The notes under the pieces: generated by a model
The model's input: the letters and a program-made list of their open reading frames with translations, nothing else
Told to the model about the DNA's origin: nothing
The model's database searches: none
Made by a program: the position numbers and the translations under genes
Shown: piece after piece, positions 12,349 through 24,800 of the stretch
How the letters are laid out: each line of letters starts with the position of its first letter
Position numbering within the stretch: position 1 is the stretch's first letter
Source of the DNA: Nematostella vectensis
Taxonomy: Eukaryota; Cnidaria; Anthozoa; Actiniaria; Edwardsiidae
Assembly: GCF_932526225.1 (NCBI RefSeq)
Contig: NC_064048.1
Span: forward strand, 3,799,597 to 3,859,596
DNA: 60,000 nucleotides
Direction of reading: 5' to 3'

Positions 12349-14085
12349 CCCTGGAAAATCGTTGCGGCTATTGTAGGTATCAGTAATCGGGATTTTAAAA
12401 TTGTGTTTGCGTTCTTATCAAGGCGAGTTAGCGGCGATTGATGTCATTAAATTCGGCTAGAGGTTTGAAGTACTTGGCCTTGCTTCTTTTGTTTGCGCAC
12501 ATGTAGAATAATTACTCTTATCCTTGAGCAAGAAACCCTTGATTTGAAAAGCACTTCACTTTCGAGATCCTTCATCCTTTTACAGAAGAAAACAGTTTTG
12601 AATTGTTATCCTGCAGTTGTCAGTTGTTATATGCCATATTCAATGAACGGCGATGTTGAGGGACTCTGTTGTGCTTAATCTTGGATCATAGCAACCACAA
12701 AGCTTGTCCCTTGAAGACGAAATTCCTTGATCTGTGATGCACGGCTCTCACTTTACTGTAGCACTCAAAACAAGAAATATATGATAGATACGATAAATAT
12801 AAAACGCGTATTTTAGATTTTTAGATATCTTGTCACCTGTTCAAAGTTAGAGAGTTACAGATCTCCAACTCGCCTCGGTTTAGTGACCACTTTAGATTAT
12901 AAAAGGGCGTTCGTAAACAAGACAGTGTTTTTTTAGTATTTCCTTATATAAACCGTCGATGGAGAGCAATTAACATTTAGATTACGAAGACAATGAGTGA
13001 AACTTTTTGTATTGAATGTGATAAGTGTATTTACCAAGTGTCTGGCAAGGCAGTGATAAAGTAAATATAGTACCTCGAAAAATCTTTGTGCACACATCTT
13101 CTTGACTTTCCCAAAATTTCATTTCCGAGTAACGATTTCTCCAAAGTATGATTGATAAAAAATAGATATTGTCAATATTGTGGGTAATTCGATTTAATGC
13201 ATGGCAAAATTCGGAAGTAAAAGAGAACAGGTGACTCATTTACATAAAAATCGTTCAATATGTTTTATCCGTTTTTGCTTTTGTTATAATTCAATCACAT
13301 ACGGTAACATCGGTATCGTGGTGAGGCCGAATGGAAGGTATTCGACCAATACAGTACGATGACCAATTTCGTATCACTTCATATTAAAATTGCTCTATCT
13401 TTTTTGCGGAGGGCCCAATGCTCATGATTTTTTTTCTAAGACGACTACAAATTTACTTATGCATATAATATGCACAGAATAAGACTACACATTTTCAAAT
13501 TTTATTGATTATATGGTATTTTCTGTTTGCACATAGTGGGAGTAGTTCCGTAGCAGCGGCCATAGTTCCGTATCACTCAAAAATTCTGTCGTCTGGTACG
13601 AGTTTTTTTTTTAATTTGAGAATCAATAAAAACATATTTACTGAATAAAATATCACATCTCTTTCTTTTTGATTAAAATTAATGTATAAAAATGATTTTA
13701 ACTTCGTAATGCAGCAGGTTAAAACCAACAATCGTCACTTGGCTTTCGCTCGCGTGTCGCAAACAAATCCATATTGCAAGAAACAATACACATTAACATA
13801 GACATTCCTTCTTCTAAGCAGTCGTATAAAAATTAGGACATTTTTGTTAAAGGAGATATTGTTTTCATCATCCCCACCCCTCTGAAATTTTCAACCCCAA
13901 AATTTGGTAGTCTGTGAGTTTTTGTTGTTGTTGTTTTTGTTTTTTTTCGTTTTTTTTTTTTTTTTTTTTTTTTTTTTGCGCGCGCTGTATGCGCAATAAA
14001 GAAGAGATTGTTATAAGTGATAGGTTATACTTATAAGAACTTTAATGGTGGGTGCCTGGCGTAGTCTGATGCGTAAATGGGTCCC
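12349..14085. other. Intergenic stretch upstream of the GPCR gene
   Basis: AT-rich sequence without a supportable gene. It holds the 5' flank of the GPCR and a T-rich tract at 13920-13978. Short open frames show no domains. Confidence 0.45.
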
Positions 14086-14087
14086 AG

Positions 14088-14335
14088 ACACCATTTTTAA
14101 GGCACACACTTGCTACTAACGCGACATCATTTTTAGGGCACGCACTTGCTACTAACGCGACATCATTTTTAGGGCACACACTTGCTACTAACGCGACATC
14201 ATTTTTAGGGCACACACTTGCTACTAACGCGACATCATTTTTAGGGCACGCACTTGCTACTAACGCGGCATCATTTTTAGGGCACGCACTTGCTACTAAC
14301 GCGAGAGATTTTATGGCACGTACCTGCTACTAACG
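14088..14335. repeat. 36-bp minisatellite, about seven copies
   Basis: Unit contains CTTGCTACTAACGCGACATC followed by ATTTTTAGGGCAC; successive copies are exactly 36 bp apart (for example 14111 and 14147). The last copies diverge. Confidence 0.85.
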
Positions 14336-14645
14336 CGAGAGGTTTTTCTGTGCGTGCAGGCGCCGGTTATGGCGGCCACGAGAGTTTTTGCTCTCGCCCT
14401 TTTTGGATACTTTGTCCTCTGGACAGCATAAACCACTCAATGATAGCGCCAATAGTCCCCAAGATCAAAAGCCTGATCCCCAGATCAAAAGCTTGTCCCT
14501 AAGATCAAAATTACAAATGCGAGTCAGTGATGGAAAGCGGTCAAAAACATCTGTGGTCTATCAACCAACGAAGGGGAATGGTACTCACAGTTAATTGACG
14601 GGATCGCTGTTGACTCTGTACAACAGCTCGCGGATCAAATCAATC

Positions 14646-15029
14646 AGACCCTATCCCCACGTATCCGTTTTCGTTTGAAAACGCAACCGTTTTCAAAAAA
14701 GATCCGCGTCCACACGAAGCGTTATCATTTTGATACGACCCGTCCCCACGAAAACGCAAAAACGATACGAAAACGATAACAAGCTCTACAGCGCATGCGT
14801 ACTCGCGCGCCAAGTGGACTGGACCTGAGTTATAACGTCATCGTTTTCGAAAGGTTTCGTTTTCGTCCGTCCCCACGGCACCGAAAGGGTATCGTTTTCA
14901 AATTGTTCCACTCTGGAGATCGTTTTCAAATTGTTCCGTTTTCGGTAATCGTTTCCGTGTGGACGATACCCGAATCCGTATCAAAAAGGTTGCGTTTTCA
15001 AACGAAAACGGATACGTGGGACGGGGTCT
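14646..15029. mobile_element. MITE-like element with about 40-bp terminal inverted repeats
   Basis: The left end (AGACCC, then ACGTATCCGTTTTCGTTTG) is mirrored at the right end (CAAACGAAAACGGATACGT, then GGGGTCT). The interior is rich in GTTTTCG words and has no open frame of note. Length is about 384 bp, with no clear target-site duplication, so the superfamily is unassigned. Non-autonomous. Confidence 0.75.
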
Positions 15030-15499
15030 CAGTGTTTTTGTCATCTGACCGCGAATTTTATTCCTCTATCTCTCTGTGATGATAAAAAACCGGATGATCT
15101 CCTTGTAACAGATAGGGTGGCCTTCAAGGCCCTTGCTACAGGCCCGGATGGGCTGCCGAATTGCGTCATATCAATATTTGGGTGACCTTCAAACCTGCTC
15201 GGTCAATCTCTTGGAGGCCTGGGTCTCAGGGCATTTCAAGATTAGTGAGATAAAGATTTGACCAAGTGATCAATTTTTTCTTGACAAATTCTTGCCGCGA
15301 GTCTCAAATTGACAGGAATCAGCATTTTTCACCATTATTTCTGGAGATCAGGGAGCGGAAATGTTTAGCTTTTCTATGGGCATCAATGTCTATATAAGGA
15401 AATACAAACGAAGGACACTATCCATGGGGAATATGTTTGATATGTAGAACTTGCACCGGTTATTGCCCATCTCTAACGCGTCGCTGCGTGAAGTATACC

Positions 15500-15632
15500 A
15501 GGGCCGTAGCAGGAGGTGGGGGCACTGGGGGCACGCCCCCCCCCAATATTTTCAAAAATTATAAGGAAATGACCAGTTGTTTTCTTAATGTTTCTGTATC
15601 GAGCCCCCCCCCCCCCCCCCCCCAATAATTCG
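15500..15632 (-). repeat. Dispersed repeat, family R2, copy 2 (inverted)
   Basis: Contains AATTATAAGGAAATGACCAG, the reverse complement of the R2 core, flanked by C-runs (15535-15543 and 15605-15623). See 5928-6062. Confidence 0.6.
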
Positions 15633-16111
15633 AGGTCTGCTACTGCTCTGAAAAGCGCAATTATTCATACCTGAAGTGCTCCCGCCTAGTAGTGAAGATG
15701 ACATTCGCCCCATCTCGTTAACGTGCCAGGCTGCTAAGTAGCTGGAGGTTTGCGCTTACCGCATTTTGCGTCGCATACTCAGGGCCGTAGCCAGCTGCAC
15801 CTCCGACGCTTTGGTATACTTGTTACATATGCCACTTGAGGCACTAGACAATGGCCGGTGCTACGTAAGATATTTTTTTGATGATTGCAAGAAAGCTTCG
15901 ACCTAATCGACCACACAATCTTAATCAAGAAGCTTTCTGAATTTAGCGGAATTCATAATAGTCTTCTCGGTTTCCAAACTAGAAGTTCTGCGGGGAGGAA
16001 TTCCCCAAGGGACCAGGCTTGGTCCAGTCCTTTTCGCAGTCATGGTGAATGACCTCGTAACATCTTGGGGTTCACGCGCGAAATAAGTTGATGATTTTTA
16101 ACGTTGATGAT

Positions 16112-16365
16112 TTAAAGCCGCATTGTCACCAGTTTATTTCCGGTCGATAACGTAAGAATCTCCGATGATTTTTAACGGAAAACACGAAAAATATTTCAAA
16201 ATATAGAAATCAGTGTGTCTATTGGAAGTGTTTTTGAGGATGTGACTGCTAATTTAGAGCGGATGGCCTGTTAAATATTTCGGATTCGAATAGATTCTTT
16301 TGTCTTTTAACGGTTGAGGTTTCCGTCGGACCTCCGGATGTAAACTGGTGACAATGCGGCTTTAA
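16112..16365. mobile_element. 254-bp MITE inserted in the LINE, family M1, copy 1
   Basis: Ends are perfect inverted repeats beginning TTAAAGCCGCATTGTCACCA and continuing for about 25 bp. TTAA at both ends fits a TTAA target-site duplication (TA is also possible). Removing the element leaves LINE sequence running on to the MKLN motif. No coding capacity. A diverged copy lies at about 18900-19163. Confidence 0.8.
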
Positions 16366-16756
16366 CATGAAGCTAAACGCGCGCAAGTGCAAAACCACGA
16401 CTATTGACTTTCTTCGCTACAATAGCTGCTTGCCGGGGCACATCGAGGTAGGTGGATCCCAGATCGAGCAAGTATGATCTTTCAAGTTGCTAGGTGTTTA
16501 CATATCTGAGGATCTCACGTGTGTGGGTCGCTCACTGCGACTATGTGGTGAAGAAGGCCAGGACGGTTATACGTTCTTAGGCAGCTAACAAATTGTAGAG
16601 CCCCACCGGTATATAACGTTACTATCTACTGCGTGCTGATAAGATCCATTATGCAGTACCTTTCTGCCGCCCTGAAGAATGTCAAGGGTATGGCGCTCTC
16701 TATAACCTGGCCCGGTGTTCATTATGAAGTGGCACTCGCTGGTGTAGGCATCTCTC

Positions 16757-17040
16757 GACTCATTGTGCACTCGCGTCATGGCGAGAATCGGGCCAGAACA
16801 TCCCCTTTATCCTATAATAAACAGCAGATCCCTCCCTACTCTTGCCACAATGCGCGACTCATTGTGCACTCGCGTCATGGCGAGAATCGGGTCAGAACAT
16901 CCCCTTTATCCTATAATAAACAGCAGATCCCTCCCTACTCTCGCCACAATGCGCGACTCATTGTGCACTCGCGTCATGGCGAGAATCGGGTCAGAACATC
17001 CCCTTTATCCTATAATAAACAGCAGATCCCCTTCTATTCT
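16757..17040. repeat. 99-bp tandem triplication in the LINE C-terminal region
   Basis: Starts at 16757, 16856 and 16955 are exactly 99 bp apart with only a few differences. The unit encodes 33 residues in the LINE frame, including CTRVMARI and EHPLYPIIN. Confidence 0.85.
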
Positions 17041-17315
17041 CTCACCGTTTTCTTTAAAGTCAGGCAGTCAACAACGTCTCCGTCCGATCAGGACTGATAG
17101 ATTTCTAAATTTTTTAATTGTGTAGTTTATGCCTTTATATTAATTATGTTGAATCTTGAAAAGCCCTCAGCCCCAGGCCTCCAAGAGATTGACCGAGCGG
17201 GTTTTAATACTCAAATATTGATATGTGTATCTCCCGACGAGCATCCATGTCACCTTTACCCTAAAGACACCCATCCCCCCCCCCCCCCTTACCGGAGTCT
17301 TCACCCTGCGCATAC

Positions 17316-17381
17316 ATGGATTTGTCTCACTCCCAGCTGCCTTCTTCTTCTTCGATTTTCATCACTACACCTCCCCTCTAA
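17316..17381 (+). other. Upstream ORF of 21 codons before the small membrane protein
   Basis: ATG at 17316 and stop at 17379-17381. It begins MDLSHS, the same six residues as the main ORF at 17472, so the start region may be partly duplicated. If it lies in the 5' UTR it could damp translation of the main ORF; this is inference. Confidence 0.3.
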
Positions 17382-17471
17382 CTCATGCTAGCCTATGACG
17401 TCAACTTGCTACTCTCCAAACATGTCAAAGTATGCTTATCATTGAACCGCCGTATAAACGAAGAATTCTCC

Positions 17472-19847
17472 ATGGATCTGTCTCACTCTCTCGCCATTTA
17501 CATATCTCTTGCTCTCTTCTGCTCGTTTCTCCTTCTCTGGTTCATAGCTATTTGCTGGTGTAGAGGGCCATGTGTAGACTATAACAGACCAGTGAAGTCA
17601 GCGTTTGAGGCACACTTGGATCCTGCTATACGTAACTTTGCAATCAAGAAAAAATATGATCTTTATTATGAACGTCTTCTGGTAAGTGAGCTCTTCAAAT
17701 AGAAAACATAATACTCAATTTGATAACACGTATTCACTAGTTTTGAATTTTTTTCTTAGTTTAAATGTAGAATTATTTATTATAGACGGTAGACATTTTC
17801 ATATCAAGGTTATTGTGGTGTGGTACGGGTTTTCTAATCGAGAAAATTGAAAGTATCCCATACATCTAAAAATACCGCAGCCCGATAATCACACAGATTG
17901 CAGTTAACCTTTAGAGCAGAAATATTTTATGGAATATCAATTCTGTGACTAGTTCGAGGCTCAAAAAGGGAAAAAATATTCGAAATATTAAATATTCACA
18001 TAAACACAATTTAGAAAATATTTATTCAAAACCAAATGCACCTTTCTAAGCTTATCTGAGAGGGATTTAGTGGTTATTACAGTAGATATGATATTAGATC
18101 GAGGTGAATGTAAGAGGTTTGACTTTTTTTTGACATGGTAATGCGAATACTTTAGTCTTTTGTGTTTATAACCATTTGGCCCCACGACATACTTATGCCT
18201 TTTTAATCTGTCTAGTGTCACGGCATGTAAGATGACAGACCCCGGTTGTTTTTTCAAGAGTTTAACAGATCTATTATACCTAAAAAAAACATCTATAGCC
18301 AGAATAAAAAAAAAAAAAAAATGTTTAGTTAATATCAAGGAAACCATGAAATTGCGATAATTTCTGTAACATTTTACTGTTAGCGGCCAGAAATAATGAC
18401 CGTATGTTGTACAGAGGTTATGTTGATAGAGGGAACGTAAGGGGGGGGGGGGATGCGAAAACCGCAAAACTGCACAGAAAAAATGCACAGAAAAATGCAA
18501 AACCGTCAAAACAAATCAATAACCATAAACCGCGCAGTCTAGAGAAACTGCAGTACCGCGGAATATAATACGAAAAACTGCGCCATATAAAGCAAAACCG
18601 GATCCACCGCAAACCCTTACGCCCCCCCCCCCCCCCCCCCCCCCCTTATGATATCAAATATCGCTTTATCGAGGTTCACACAACACACTAACGGACGCCG
18701 TTTTTTGTGTGACCACTTCAAGGTGAGTTAAAAAAAATAATGAAAGAAATCGAAGCTAAAAAGTCTCCCAGAAAACACACAGGAGTATGTCCACCTGCAG
18801 TTCAGATATAGTACTAATATCATTTCAAATATTTTTTTTTTATTCTTTTCATTTTACTGCTAGAAGCACTCGAATTTAGCTTTTTTTCTAGGATGACCCG
18901 AGGAAGGAAATCTGGCAACTTCTTTCCGGTAGATTTTGTAACAATCTTTTATAATATTTGACGGAATACCAAAAATATTTCAAAATTGTAAAAGCAGTGT
19001 GTCTATTGGAAGTTTCTTTGAGGATGTGACTGATAATTTAGAGCGGATGGCCTATTAAATAGCGCGGAATACAATAGATTTGGTGTGTCTTCTGTCGGTT
19101 GAGGTTTCCGTCGGCCCAGTCCCCCCCGCCCCTGAAGTAAACTGTCGTAAATGCCGCTTTTAGCGCTTGTTCCAGGCCCCACTAGCATCTGAGACAATAC
19201 ATGCTCCCGTACAAATAATAGTATTGATTCCATACTTATTGAAGGTCAATCACGCCGCCATTTTATGCTCCCGCTTAATGACGAGTCACACATAGCATCC
19301 ATTTCCATCGGCTAAATCAAGCAAGCAACCAAGATACTTTTAATGAATATCGTCAATAACATATCAGAGTTCCTTCGTAGATTATTATTTTGAAGTTTCC
19401 TTGCGAATAAACCGCTGCATTTTCAATGATAAACAATAACAAAGGAGTTGGGTGATTGACACACTTTAAATACGCCCACAGCCGCCATGCCTTAATAAGG
19501 TCTCTACTGTTTTGAATCCACAGAAGGGTGTTCACCCTCCTGACCCCTCCCCCCGTGAGCAAGCTATGATGGACGACAGCAGCGCCTCATATTTTATACG
19601 CACACCGCTGGCCGGTCTTACTGCAGATGATATTCCTCTCAAAGGCAAACAAAAGAATCAAGAGTCCTCGAATGCGGAATCTATAGACAGTACCAATGGC
19701 TCTCTCACGGAGATGGACCGTGGTACCCAGGCTCTCCTGAAGACGCGGCCGATTCCGACCATAATGATCACTAAGGGGTCTAGTTCCGAGATTGGGAAAG
19801 GGAGTACTGATATGTCAACGTCCAGTCAGAGGTCGTTGGAGGTTTGA
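17472..19847 (+). CDS. Small single-pass membrane protein, two exons, unrecognised
   Basis: Exons 17472-17681 and 19524-19847 join in phase 0 to give 177 residues. The start ATG sits in CCATGG; an in-frame upstream ATG at 17385 would add 29 residues. The N-terminus is short (MDLSHS), followed at once by one strongly hydrophobic segment (about residues 7-28), then ICWCRGPC and a hydrophilic Ser/Thr- and Lys-rich tail. This is a type III or signal-anchor layout with a cytosolic tail, by hydrophobicity. It ends in SLEV, a possible class II PDZ ligand (inference). AATAAA lies at 20074-20079. I do not recognise the family. Support comes from good splice sites, phase match and exon lengths without stops; it could still be a fortuitous pairing of open frames. 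Confidence 0.6.
18435..18640. repeat. AACCGC-rich repeat bounded by G-run and C-run
   Basis: Short inverted ends (CGTAAGGG at 18435, CCCTTACG at 18614) flanked by G and C homopolymers enclose a sequence of repeated GCAAAACCG/AAAACTGC words. Intronic in the small membrane protein gene; possibly a foldback element. Confidence 0.4.
18900..19163. mobile_element. Diverged MITE, family M1, copy 2
   Basis: Shares GTGTGTCTATTGGAAGT, GAGGATGTGACTG, TTTAGAGCGGATGGCCT and GGTTGAGGTTTCCGTCGG in the same order with 16112-16365. The right end (AAATGCCGCTTTTA) matches; the left end is eroded. Intronic in the small membrane protein gene. Confidence 0.65.
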
Positions 19848-20280
19848 ATGCAGGGAGACCGTCAATTCGGGTCTGAACACTGGAGACCATAGAATTGGGT
19901 TTAAAATGCGTCAGCCATACAAAGCAGCCAATTGATTAACCACCCCTAGAAAAGCTGTGATGTTTGCTAGGTGCTTTGAGTGTCAGATGGAGAAACAAAG
20001 AGAATTCAGGATTCACAATAGACGAAAATCATATTAGCTTTTTTAGCATTATTTGATGCACTCTTTGGGGAAAAATAAAGCAGCATAAAAATCAAGAAAA
20101 ACGTGCTCTTCATTTGGTTGGATTTCATCTCCCTACATTAAAAAGCTGCATTTTTATGACGGCAACAAAAAATAACAATCTTTTACAGTACGTAAAGGGT
20201 AACTTTTGACTGTAGAAACAATCTGGAAACGAAAGACTTATGTTAAAGACAGTTGAGAGGAAATGCAGGGATAGTATAGC

Positions 20281-20980
20281 TTAGCTAGGCCTTACCAAAA
20301 GAGATACATGAGCTAGGCCTTACCAAAAGAGATACATGAGCTAGGCCTTACCAAATGAGATACATGAGCTAGGCCTTACCAAAAGAGATATATGAGCTAG
20401 GCCTTACCAAACGAGATACATGAGCTAGGCCTTACCAAAAGAGATATATGAGCAAGGCCTTACCAAAAGAGATACATGAGCTAGGCCTTACCAAATGAGA
20501 TACATGAGCTAGGCCTTACCAAAAGATATACATGAGCTAGGCCTTACCAAAAGAGATATATGAGCTAGGCATTACCAAAAGAGATACATGAGCTAGGCCT
20601 TACCAAATGAGATACATGAGCTAGGCCTTACCAAAAGAGATGTATGAGCTAGGCCTTACCAAGAGAGATACATGAGATAGGCCTTACCAAAAGAGATATA
20701 TGAGATAGGCCTTACCAAAGAGATACATAAGTTAGGCCTTACCAAAAGAGATATATGAGCTAGGTCTTACCAAAAGAGATATATATGAGTTAGGCCTTAC
20801 CAAAAGAGATACATGAGCTAGGTCTTACCAAAAGAGATATATGAGCTAGGCCTTACCAAAAGAGATACATGAGCTCAAAAGAGATACATAAGCTAGGCCT
20901 TACCAAAAGAGATACATGAGATAGGCCTTACTAAAAGAGATACATGAGCTAGGCCTTACCAAATGAGATAACATGAGCTA
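20281..20980. repeat. 28-bp minisatellite, about 25 copies
   Basis: Unit GCTAGGCCTTACCAAAAGAG plus ATACATGA, with single-base variants. It begins downstream of the small membrane protein's polyadenylation signal. One more partial unit lies at 21164-21192, on the far side of an inserted MITE. Confidence 0.9.
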
Positions 20981-21163
20981 CAATCCTCAACAAAAGTAAG
21001 TGGGACACTTCCCATACGAACAACCGCCAACCCTCTCCCCCCGATTAATATTGGTTAGAGGCGATTTTTCAGCTCAGAACACAAACAGTAGCAAGGTGAT
21101 CATTTGCCCTCCAACATTGAGCAAGGGGGAGGGAAAGTGTCCCATTAGTTTTGTTACAGATTG
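20981..21163. mobile_element. 183-bp MITE inserted in the 28-bp array, TA target site
   Basis: Left end CAATCCTCAACAAAAGTAAG and right end (CTTTTGTT-like, ending ACAGATTG) are imperfect inverted repeats of about 32 bp that include TGGGACACTT. TA flanks both sides. Excision would rebuild the minisatellite unit (GAGCTA joined to GGTCTTAC). A Tc1/mariner-type non-autonomous element fits. Confidence 0.75.
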
Positions 21164-21870
21164 TAGGTCTTACTAAAAGAGATATATGAGCCTTAGTTTT
21201 GACAATATAATAATAAAGGAGAAATAACTAATGTGTCAGCTCTTGCTCTCTGGGGATCAAGTTAATTAATCTTTTTTTTTTTCAAGATCATCTGTTTTTG
21301 GCTTTTACTACCATTTGTGATATGAAATTTATTCAGCATGAAATGCTGAATAAATTTCATATTATTATACTTTCATTTGAGTTAATATTACTTTCATTCC
21401 TTTGTTTAATTCGAATGTTTAGAAAGGATTTATCCAACCCAAACAAACCGGTTTCCCTACTTATTATTATTTGTATAACCGTGCGAAAAAGTTATCATCT
21501 ACTTAAAGAGCAAATAAACGTCCACGCGCTTTAACATTATAAAATAAACGAAATATGTCCAATAACCTTTTCAGCAATGCCTACAGTAGAAGCGGTAGGT
21601 TGTCAATGGCAACACAAATTCTCTCAGATTTCCTCTTCTACCAAAGTTGAAAGGGAATATCAACTAAAAAAAATACAATCTGAGCTATTTTTAATGCGCA
21701 GTATATATGAAGAGCGTTTTTCTATGATACTTAATTATTATTTCTATAAAAAGTGTTCCTAGGACAATATTTGTTTCTTGTGTATTTGGCGTTTTTGTGA
21801 CGTGTTAAAATTACCGAGCGCACTCGAAGAAATTTTAGAAACTCTCCAGAGGAAATTGCTAAATTTCCCA

Positions 21871-24800
21871 ATGGTTTTACTCTACTGTTTATTAGCTATC
21901 ATTCCAATCTGGATTTTGTACAAGATAGTGGAAGAGAAATGTTCTCCACTTAGCAAGATCCCAGTACCGCCAGGAGGATTTCCTCTTATTGGACACTTGT
22001 TGACTTTCGCAAAGGAGCGTAATCTTCTCTCGTTACTTCTAACTTGGAGTGAAAAGTATGGCCCGGTGTTTCGGTACAGTCCTGGCTTCGGATTTGGTAT
22101 AGGTAAGATAATTTCTTTTCTCGGAAGATTAGATAGAGGTCAAATAATTCCCTTTTTGTCTCATTCGGTTTTGCATAGGCAAAATATACGTCCGTGTAAA
22201 AGGCTTTTCAAGTTTGATTAACCCTTTCACGCCCAAGTTTTTTTTTGACTGACGCACATAAAATGACACCAGGTCTACAGTTTTTATAGATTTTCTCTTT
22301 TTCCTTAGAATTTCATGGGCTGACATAGTAAGAACAAATATTGCCCACATAATTATTGATAGGAATAAAGTACTGGTTTTCCGAATATTGTATTGCAACA
22401 ATTTTTATAAGCAGGCAAACTTTTTTGCATTTAGCGCAATTTAACCGCGTGCTCGTCATTTGTTAGTTCCAGTTTATGCATGCTTTCAGATAAAATACAT
22501 CAAATTAACTTCAAAGATTCAGAGTTAACTCTTTAGGGAAGCATACTCAAGTATTATACATAGCTATTTTTCAGGTTTAAGCGAGCTGGTTGTGATAGTC
22601 ATGTCAGCACCGTTTCTGCACAATACAGCATCAACATGGCGGCAGTAAAAGCACGGCTTGCATGGTCATTTCATTTCTAAATTTTAGCGGCTTTATTTCA
22701 TGGATTGAACAAAACTCAACTGTACATTTTTGCTCATGATTGTCTAATTGATTGACAATTGGCCATAATCTGTGAATAAATCAAGTATAGCACAACAACA
22801 CGAAGATTTGAGAACATCATCGAGCGGAACGAGTGGTGACTATTGAACAAATTCAAGATGGTATTGTGAAGAATTTTCTGTATTGTGGTTCAGATGCGGC
22901 CAAAATAGGCTTGCAAGAAAGTATTATTTGCTATTGGTTTTGCAATATCCAACTGGACGAGAAACAAGTCTTTTTCACTCAAATATTTGCGAATTGTTGG
23001 CAATAGTCCGATGCCATGAGTACTTACAAAAATACCGAGATGGTGGCTGAATTTATTCACCGCTAGTTCCTGCATCGTTCGCTGTTGCTCTCAAACCACT
23101 CAGAATCTTTCTCTTCGTTTCCTTTTTGCCATTAAGAAGTTTGTTCGATTGACAAGAAATTCAATCAATTCAGAATGATGAAAATATAAAAAAAAAAGTT
23201 CGAAGTCATTATTTGGATGATTCTTCGGTCCGATGAATGGAGTAGCTTCTTGTTCCTCAATGGCAGTACCGTTCTGTACCAAAGTTGGTCTTTGGATCGC
23301 AAAATACCTACATTTTTCTGCTAAAAATTAGCCCACGGCCATCGTTGTTTACCGATTGTGAATCTGTCTCTTCCAGGCCGTAAAACTCTTTTAAATCGCT
23401 ATCAAAATCACCCAAAATATAATGAGTCTAGTCCATGATCTAAAGGCAAGGACCGTGGTCGTGGATGGATTTCGAACGCGCGAAAAAGTTTTAACTTTGG
23501 ATAAAAATTTCATGACGAACGGTTCATTGTACTGACTTGAGCTGTAAGAGAGAAACGTGCAGAATTTCATGCTCTATCGATTCCACTTGTTAGGTTTCCA
23601 TATAAGGCAGTCCTTTTGGTCTTTTTGTCCAATGACAAAGAGGCATACAGCAAAAACGGACAATTTCTAGGCGCGAAAGGGTTAATATAAAAAAAGGGCT
23701 TAAAATTTGGCATATAGTTTCCTTTCTGGAAAAAAAGTACTGAGTATCGCTATTTAATTGACAGTCTAGCGGATTATTTTCTTATTACTCCTACTCCTGT
23801 ATCCTCTTTTCTTTAGGCGCGAACAGGGTATACATCACAGACCCAAAACTGGTCAAACAGGTTTTGCTGACGAATTTCCACAAATACCAGAAGCCTGACT
23901 TTGTCCGCGAGGTAGTGCCAAATTTGACCAGCGGTCTCTTTACGTCTGCTGGCTCGGCGCATGCGCGTCAACGTCGAATGGTAACCCCTGCGTTCAGCCC
24001 TGGCAGGCTAGAGCTACTAATGCCGGTGATGAAAAAAGAAACATTGAAATTGGTCGAGGTAAGGGCACGGGGAGAGGGGGGGGGGGGGGGCGTCTTTCCA
24101 TGTCACCTTTATTGATAGAGATAGGGATGCTCGTCGGGAAATTTTTAAAATACCCCTAAAAATACCTGCACGACCAAAAATTGCTACCCTAAAGAATACC
24201 TCGGAAGCCCTATACGACGAGCGTCCCTATCAAATTTACCGGGGGTAAGGGTTGCTTTCATAAAGTGCCAATAAAACACTAGCAAGTATTTCCTAGCTTT
24301 TGTTTTCTTTGAGCCACAAATCAAGTTCTCTCCCGTTCCCTGTTAACTCCGTTATTCCCAGTCAGGCGAATTTTCAATCTTCCTCAAATAGAAAATCCTA
24401 CACGTCATGTATCAACATTTTTTTTTTACTAGATCTGGAACCTAAAGCTAAATAACGAGATCACATATGTTAAAAACAACGTGTACGAGGACGTTAAGCA
24501 CTTGTCCCTGGACATCATAGGGCGTGTGGCGTTCGGGTTTAACTTTAACACGGTGTCAAGAGGCGATAGCGAGGTGTCACGTGCGTTCAAGGAGTTGATG
24601 CAAGGGATGAGCTATGGCGCCATCATAAGAAGACGTCTGATTCCTTTCTATAAATATCTACCTTTCCCTGATAGTATACGCATGAGGAATGCTACTCGAA
24701 TAACAAATGATACGGTGATGAAGGTAATAAAGGAAAGATTATAATGCTGGGGATGGTGATATGGTGATGGTGATATGGTGATGGTGATGGTGATATGGTG

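Larger units (their letters stand above)
15880..17125 (+). pseudogene. Degenerate non-LTR retrotransposon (LINE) reverse transcriptase
   Basis: Recognisable in pieces: DLIDHTILIKKL (about 15900), GGIPQGTRLGPVLF (15995-16040), then after an inserted MITE (16112-16365) MKLNARKCKTTTIDF, HIEVGGSQIEQV and FKLLGVYISEDL, and finally a tail ending RPIRTDRFLNF. These match the reverse transcriptase palm and downstream region of CR1/L2/jockey-type LINEs common in anthozoans. It carries several frameshifts and at least one in-frame TGA (after IEQV), and the YADD-box region is lost or scrambled. The C-terminal part holds a 99-bp triplication. The 5' part of the element is not identifiable. Confidence 0.8.

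Noticed and set aside
21298-21762. Small ORFs just upstream of the P450
   Set aside because: No domain or splice connection; the P450 has a convincing ATG at 21871 followed by its membrane anchor.
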